Source: Actinokineospora sp. NBRC 105648
GTDB lineage: Bacteria > Actinomycetota > Actinomycetes > Mycobacteriales > Pseudonocardiaceae
Direction of reading: 5' to 3'
Length of the DNA stretch: 58,759 nt
Assembly: GCF_030269645.1 (NCBI RefSeq)
Contig: NZ_BSTR01000051.1
Location: forward strand, 1 to 58,759
Below are positions 54,687 through 58,759 of the stretch, one piece after another (position 1 is the first letter of the stretch; each line of letters opens with the position of its first letter). A program made the translations under genes and the position numbers. The notes beneath the pieces were generated by a model. The model did not search any database, was not told where the DNA came from, and saw only the letters and a program-made list of their open reading frames with translations.

Positions 54687-55511
54687 TCAACCCGACAGCC
54701 GCTGAAGCTCGGCAGCGTCATGCGCCGAGAACACCGTCACCTCACCCCGATGCCCCTGCACCATCTCGTGCAGCCGCTTCTGGTTGGCGTGCCGTGCTTT
54801 CCCATCGATCTGCGCCACGCTCTGGAACACGCGCAGCCCCGGCGGGCAGGACGGCACCGGGTCCATCTCGGCCCGGTTGAAGTACGTGTCGCCCGCGTGC
54901 AGCAGCCAGCCGGTGTCGGAGTTGACCGCGACGCCGCAGTGCCCTCGGGTGTGGCCCTGCAGCGGCACCAGGAGGAAGTCGTCGGACAGGCCGGGCAGCG
55001 GGCGGACGGCTTCCAGACCCATCCACCGTTCGCCCGCCGAGGGTTCGTGGATCTCCCACTTCGGGTTGTGCGCCCAGTGCGCGCGCCGGTAGCGGGCCTT
55101 CTCGCTCGCCGTCGCCGGGGTCATCGCCGCGCGGTGCTCGGGGCCGAAGACGTGCACGCGGGCGTCGGGGAAGTCGGCGATGCCGCCCGCGTGGTCGAGG
55201 TCGAGGTGGGTGAGCACGATGTGCCGGACATCGGAACGGTTGTAGCCTAAGGCTTCCAGCTGGCGCAGCGCCGCCTGGGCCGGGTCGCGCACCGGCCGGA
55301 CCAGGGCGACGAACGGACCGGGCAGGGTGTCGCGCGGGTTGGCCAGGTCGGCCACGCCGAAGCCGGTGTCGACCAGGACCAGGCCGTCGTCGCCCTCCAC
55401 GAGGAGCACGTGGCAGACCAGGTGGGCCGTCCGGAACAGGCCGGGCGCGCCGTCGACGAGCTTGCCGCCCAACGGGTGCATGCTGCCGCAGTCCAGGTGT
55501 CGTACGCGCAT
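54687..55511 (-). CDS. MBL-fold metallo-hydrolase (AttM/AHL-lactonase-like)
   Basis: The 274-aa protein has the metallo-beta-lactamase signature VLTHLDLDHAGG with Zn-ligand His residues, VDTGFG, a central LQGHTRGHCGVAV and GDTYFN. This arrangement is shared by N-acyl-homoserine lactonases and related lactone hydrolases, so quorum-quenching is one possibility but not shown. The start overlaps the upstream TetR stop by one base (TGATG), indicating TetR-controlled expression. Confidence 0.85.
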   Translation of the reverse strand: MRVRHLDCGSMHPLGGKLVDGAPGLFRTAHLVCHVLLVEGDDGLVLVDTGFGVADLANPRDTLPGPFVALVRPVRDPAQAALRQLEALGYNRSDVRHIVLTHLDLDHAGGIADFPDARVHVFGPEHRAAMTPATASEKARYRRAHWAHNPKWEIHEPSAGERWMGLEAVRPLPGLSDDFLLVPLQGHTRGHCGVAVNSDTGWLLHAGDTYFNRAEMDPVPSCPPGLRVFQSVAQIDGKARHANQKRLHEMVQGHRGEVTVFSAHDAAELQRLSG

Positions 55512-56077
55512 CAGTGTCCTCTCAACAGCGGGGCGAGGGTCTTACCCACCGCGAGCAGCGGCGCGGTGTCACGGCAGTTCCGGGCGAGCAGCTGGGCGCC
55601 CTGGATGGCGGCGAGGAGGGTGCTGGCCAAGGTGTCGGCTTGGCTGGAGAACCCTTGCCGGACTAGGTAATCGCTGAGCAGGGCGTGCCAGCGGGCGAAG
55701 GCTTCCGCGCACGCGGCCCGCACCGACTCGGTGTCGCCGATGTCCTGCGCCACTGTCCCAATAGGACAGCCGGTGCGGTAGTCGGAGGCGACCAGCTGGG
55801 CGGCGAGCCCCTCGACGATCGCGGTGAGCGCGCTCGCGCCGTCTTCGGCCTCGGCCAGTGCGTCGGCGATCCAGGCGCACAGCTCCGCGCTCGACAGCTC
55901 GATCGCCTCGGCGGCCAGTTGCTCCTTGCCGCCGGGGAAGTGGAAGTAGAGCGAGCCCTTGGGGAGGCCGCCCTCGGCGAGCACCTGGTTGAGCCCGGTG
56001 CCGTGGTAGCCCTGCCTGCTGAACAGCTCGGCCGCCGTGCGCAGCGTGCGGTCCCGGGTATCGCTTCGACGTGCCAC
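55511..56077 (-). CDS. TetR regulator, LmrA/YxaF-like
   Basis: The 188-aa protein has RTAAELFSRQGYHGTGLNQVLAEGGLPKGSLYFHFPGGKEQLAAEAI as helix-turn-helix; the F-H-F-P-G-G-K-E form is typical of the LmrA/YxaF subgroup. The ligand domain has RTGCPIGTVAQDIGD, also subgroup-like. It lies immediately upstream of the MBL hydrolase in one operon and next to an AGACCGGTCT palindrome, which resembles the recalled TAGACCRGTCTA operator of B. subtilis LmrA/YxaF. Confidence 0.9.
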   Translation of the reverse strand: MARRSDTRDRTLRTAAELFSRQGYHGTGLNQVLAEGGLPKGSLYFHFPGGKEQLAAEAIELSSAELCAWIADALAEAEDGASALTAIVEGLAAQLVASDYRTGCPIGTVAQDIGDTESVRAACAEAFARWHALLSDYLVRQGFSSQADTLASTLLAAIQGAQLLARNCRDTAPLLAVGKTLAPLLRGH

Positions 56078-56091
56078 GACGGCTAATATAC

Positions 56092-56101
56092 AGACCGGTC
56101 T
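56092..56101. promoter_or_regulatory. LmrA/YxaF-type operator candidate
   Basis: AGACCGGTCT is a perfect palindrome 14 bases before the TetR start and 31 bases before the epimerase ATG, flanked by AT-rich TAATATAC and TAGTAAATG. It is positioned to repress both divergent units. Confidence 0.65.
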
Positions 56102-56132
56102 AGTAAATGCCAGCGGTATTACCCTCGGTCAG

Positions 56133-57023
56133 ATGGACGAGACCGAGATCCGCCGCGCCGGTGCCCGAGCCGTCGTGACCACCACCGGGGCCACCCTGCG
56201 CCTGTTCGAGGTCGGCGGTGTGCCCTACCTGGAGACCTTCCCGCCGGGGGAGAAGGCCCCGATGGGCGCGGGCGCGGTCCTGGTGCCCTGGCCGAACCGG
56301 GTCGCGGGCGCGGTGTGGACCCACGAGGGCGAGCAGCTGCACCTCGAGGTCACCGAGGCCGCGCGCGGCAACGCCAGCCACGGCCTGGTCCGCCGCGAGA
56401 CCTGGGAGGTCGTCGAGCACGCCGAGTCCTCGGTGACGCTCGCGGTGGTCGTCGACGGTCGCCCCGGGTGGCCGTTCCCGTTTCGCGCCACCATGACCTA
56501 CGCGCTCGACGAGACCGGCCTGACGGTCACCCACGGTGTCGAGAACCTCGGCGAACGCCGAATGCCCTTCGGCGTCGGCGCGCACCCGTACCCGCGCCCG
56601 GCGGGCATCGACGTGGACGACTGCGTGCTGACCCTCGCCGCCACCACCCACCTGCCGCTGGACCCCGAGCGCATGGTCCCCACCGGCGACGCCGTCCCGG
56701 TGGAGAAGGTCGACCGCCCGCTGCGCGAGCTCAACCTCGACGACGCCTACGGCGGCTGCGAACCCGGCGCGGACGGCCTGGTCCGGCACACCCTGCGCGC
56801 CCCCGGCGGCGGCGTCGAAGTCTGGGCGGACGCCGTTTTCCGGTGGGTTCAGGTCTACACGCCCGATTCGTTCCCCGGCCGGGAAGCGGGCCGCGCGGTC
56901 GCCATCGAACCGATGACCTGCCCGCCCGACGCGCTCAACTCCGGCACCGACCTGCTCTTCCTCGACCCCGGCGCCCAGTGGTCGGCGTCCTGGGGCCTCG
57001 CGCCGCTAGGGTCGACGTCGTGA
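56133..57023 (+). CDS. Aldose 1-epimerase (galactose mutarotase family)
   Basis: A 296-aa epimerase of the GalM/YphB type. Conserved elements are VLVPWPNRVAGA, GNASHGLVRRETWEV with a His, GVGAHPYPRP with the second His, and VAIEPMTCPPDAL with the catalytic Glu. It interconverts alpha and beta aldose anomers in the cytoplasm. ATG 56133 is chosen; no strong ribosome site is visible. The stop overlaps the next GTG by four bases, coupling it to the amidohydrolase. Confidence 0.88.
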   Translation: MDETEIRRAGARAVVTTTGATLRLFEVGGVPYLETFPPGEKAPMGAGAVLVPWPNRVAGAVWTHEGEQLHLEVTEAARGNASHGLVRRETWEVVEHAESSVTLAVVVDGRPGWPFPFRATMTYALDETGLTVTHGVENLGERRMPFGVGAHPYPRPAGIDVDDCVLTLAATTHLPLDPERMVPTGDAVPVEKVDRPLRELNLDDAYGGCEPGADGLVRHTLRAPGGGVEVWADAVFRWVQVYTPDSFPGREAGRAVAIEPMTCPPDALNSGTDLLFLDPGAQWSASWGLAPLGSTS

Positions 57024-58231
57024 CTATCGCGGTGACAGGCGGCTATGTGGTGCCCGTCGTGGGGACCCCCATCGACGGCGGAACGGTCCTGATCGACGGC
57101 GGCAAGATCGTGGCTGTCGGCCCGGCGGCCGACGTGGACATCCCGGACGACGCCGAGGTCGTGGACGCCTCCGGCTCCTGGGTCCTGCCCGGTTTCGTGG
57201 AGGCGCACGGACACCTCGGCGTGCACGAGGAGGCCGAGGGCTGGGCCGGCCAGGACACCAACGAGATGACCGATCCCAACACGGCCCGGGTCAAGGCCAT
57301 CGACGGCATCAACCCGGCAGACGAGGGCTTCCGCGACGCGCTCGCGGGCGGGGTCACCACGATCGTCGTGAAACCCGGCTCCGGCAACGTGATCGGCGGC
57401 CAGACCGTAGCGGTCAAGGCCTGGGGCCGCACAGTCGACGACATGCTGCTGCGCGATCCGGTGAGCATGAAGAGCGCACTGGGCGAGAACCCCAAGCGCG
57501 TCTACGGCGACAAGAAGATGATGCCGTCGACCAGGCTCGGCGTCGCGGCCGTGATCCGCGAGGCCCTGACCAAGGCCCAGGACTACAAGGCCAAGCGCGA
57601 ACACGCGGAGACCGAGGGCAAGCCCTTCGACCGAGACCTGACCAACGAGGCCCTGGTCCGAGTCCTCGACGGCGAACTCCCGTGGTGCCAACACGCCCAC
57701 CGCGCCGACGACATCGCCACCGCCCTGCGCCTCGCGGACGAGTTCGGCTACAAACTGGTGCTGAACCACGGAACCGAGGCACACCTGCTCGCCGACCTGA
57801 TCGCCGAACGGGACATCCCGGTCGTCATCGGCCCGCTGTTCACCAGTCGGGTCAAGGTCGAACTGCGCCAGCGAACCCTGCGCAACCCCGGAATCCTCGC
57901 CAAGGCAGGCGTCCGGATCGCGATCACCACCGACCACCCGGTCGTCCCGATCAACTTCCTGGTCCACCAGGTCACCCTGGCGGTCAAGGAGGGCCTGAAC
58001 GAGGAAACCGGCCTGCGCTCGATCACGGTGAACCCAGCGGAGATGCTGGGACTGGACGACCGGGTCGGAGCACTGAAACCGGGACTGGACGCGGACCTGG
58101 TGATCTGGTCGGGAGACCCACTGGACGTGATGAGTCGGGCAATGCGGGTGTTCATCAACGGGAACGAGGTCTACCACTTTGACGAGACACAGGGTATCGG
58201 AGTCACGAAGGATCCGTATTACCGAGGATAA
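57020..58231 (+). CDS. Amidohydrolase (imidazolonepropionase-like)
   Basis: GTG 57020 overlaps the epimerase stop. The 403-aa protein has the amidohydrolase order: LPGFVEAHGHLG (metal His pair), GGVTTIVVKPGSGNVIGGQTVAVK, WCQHAHRADDI and LNHGTEAH (further His ligands), TTDHPVVP (Asp) and a C-terminal NPAEMLGLDDRVGALKPGLDADLVIWSGDPLD. This suits cyclic amidase or deaminase-type hydrolases; substrate unknown. It is translationally linked to a sugar epimerase, which may hint at a carbohydrate-linked substrate, but this is weak. Confidence 0.88.
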   Translation: MTIAVTGGYVVPVVGTPIDGGTVLIDGGKIVAVGPAADVDIPDDAEVVDASGSWVLPGFVEAHGHLGVHEEAEGWAGQDTNEMTDPNTARVKAIDGINPADEGFRDALAGGVTTIVVKPGSGNVIGGQTVAVKAWGRTVDDMLLRDPVSMKSALGENPKRVYGDKKMMPSTRLGVAAVIREALTKAQDYKAKREHAETEGKPFDRDLTNEALVRVLDGELPWCQHAHRADDIATALRLADEFGYKLVLNHGTEAHLLADLIAERDIPVVIGPLFTSRVKVELRQRTLRNPGILAKAGVRIAITTDHPVVPINFLVHQVTLAVKEGLNEETGLRSITVNPAEMLGLDDRVGALKPGLDADLVIWSGDPLDVMSRAMRVFINGNEVYHFDETQGIGVTKDPYYRG

Positions 58232-58248
58232 TCCCGTCCCCCACCCCC

Positions 58249-58379
58249 GCTGGTACCGCAGCGGATAGGCGGACCCCGCTGGAAGGCCAGGGAGTCCCTC
58301 CCTCCCTCCCTCCCTCCCTCCCTCCCTCCCTCCCTCCCTCGCTGGTACCGCAGCAGATAGGCCGACCCGCTGGAAAGCA
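58249..58379. repeat. Two reverse ~40-bp repeats around a (TCCC)11 tetranucleotide array
   Basis: CGCTGGTACCGCAGCGGAT with GACCCCGCTGGAA (from 58249) recurs as CGCTGGTACCGCAGCAGAT with GACCCGCTGGAAA (from 58340). They are reverse-complement relatives of the 54-bp repeats at 28175. Between them lie about 11 TCCC units (58295-58339), giving GGGA repeats on the minus strand that could form a G-quadruplex. Confidence 0.88.
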
Positions 58380-58394
58380 ACGCCCGCTACGAAT

Positions 58395-58532
58395 GCTCGA
58401 TCTGGTGGACTCGCTTCGTGTGGGGGGAGAGTGCCGCTAAACTTGCCGTGGGTGGGGATGCCCTTCCCTGCCCTTTTCTCTCCACCGCGGTGCTCTAGGG
58501 GCCCCGCACGAAGCGAGTTCACCCGATCGAGC
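58395..58532. repeat. Family A palindromic element, copy A5 (reverse orientation)
   Basis: In the reverse sense, with arms GCTCGATCTGGTGGACTCGC and GCGAGTTCACCCGATCGAGC, inner stem AGAGTGCCGC/GCGGTGCTCT and core GCATCCCCACC reversed. It follows the amidohydrolase gene and faces A6. Confidence 0.87.
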
Positions 58533-58633
58533 CCCTCGTCTTTTCCTCGGGCAGCCCCAGCGATGAGCCGCCAACAAGGTCGACCGTAGGTCGGCGTGCG
58601 GCACGCCGTCCGAGCTGCCCGAGTAAAGCGGAG

Positions 58634-58759
58634 GCTCGATTGGCTGGACTGCCTTCGCGTGGGGCCCCTAGAGCACCGCGGTGGTGAAAAAAGGGCGGGT
58701 GAAGGGCATCCCCACCACACGGCAAGTTTAGCGGTGCTCTCCCCCCACACGAAGGCAGT
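58634..58759. repeat. Family A palindromic element, copy A6 (cut by window end)
   Basis: Direct orientation: GCTCGATTGGCTGGACTGCC at the left arm, GGGGCCCCTAGAGCACC, core identical to A4, and the right arm begins CCCCACACGAAGGCAGT before the window stops. The arm change GCCTTCG/CGAAGGC relative to A1 GCTTCG/CGAAGC is paired. Confidence 0.85.

Noticed and set aside
56855..58750. Long minus-strand ORF (631 aa) across the amidohydrolase and palindromes
   Set aside because: It is antisense to a well-conserved amidohydrolase with complete motifs; its sequence is low-complexity and includes translated palindrome and TCCC array.

Overview
The window looks like chromosomal DNA of a high-GC actinobacterium. 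The evidence is the GC-rich third codon positions, many GTG starts, 4-nt ATGA/GTGA gene overlaps, an Rpf-type cell-wall enzyme, the actinobacterial cell-division protein SepH and several actinobacteria-specific families (DUF2771, DUF2530, DUF2537, DUF3027). Gene content best fits a member of the Pseudonocardiales; the family-level guess is tentative. No tRNA, rRNA, CRISPR array, transposase or phage gene is visible.

Layout. 1-1844: the 3' end of a polymorphic-toxin gene (a run of Thr-Glu-Pro repeats, then a PD-(D/E)XK-like nuclease domain) followed by its Imm49-type immunity gene. 1846-7251: a helicase-associated protein, a 59-aa conserved protein, ACT-malic enzyme, moaC and a mogA/moaB-moaE fusion. 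7774-11253: VOC protein, an Rpf/LysM resuscitation factor with a long structured leader, moaD, moaA and a divergent HTH-TOBE regulator. 11291-19874: an accessory stretch (HAD phosphatases, phosphoesterase, YccF, acyl-CoA synthetase, ferredoxin reductase, TetR). 20083-28586: cold-shock protein, DUF2771 lipoprotein, MFS protein with a repeat tail, glutamine cyclotransferase-like lipoprotein, DUF3027, sacsin-like ATPase, DUF2530. 28597-35784: GNAT, MarR plus MFS exporter, an iron-box-controlled pair of unknown genes, superoxide dismutase, glutamate-cysteine ligase family protein, TrmH methyltransferase, DUF2537. 36099-48790: heterodimeric ABC exporter, KAS III-like protein, SepH, SerC, serine hydrolase, and a four-gene ABC transporter plus two-component operon. 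49555-58231: citrate synthase, PdxH, a second MFS exporter, a secreted small protein, an arginase-like protein, an MBL hydrolase with TetR, an aldose epimerase and an amidohydrolase.

From memory, the backbone genes keep the order and strand of Mycobacterium tuberculosis Rv0862c to Rv0889c (helicase-like, Rv0863, moaC2-mog-moaE2, rpfA, moaD2-moaA2, YccF, cspB, DUF2771, MFS, DUF3027, DUF2530, MarR, TrmH, DUF2537, SepH, serC, citA). The other genes appear as insertions into that ancient core.

The most unusual content lies between genes. Long palindromic elements of at least three families (A, six copies; B, two; C, two) occupy gene ends, often between convergent genes. Within a family the loop and junction bases are constant while the stem arms differ between copies in a paired, compensatory way. 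Two A copies at 49.0-49.4 kb face each other around a further inverted repeat and form one palindrome of about 400 bp; a similar arrangement begins at 58.4 kb. I do not recognise these elements from any named family.
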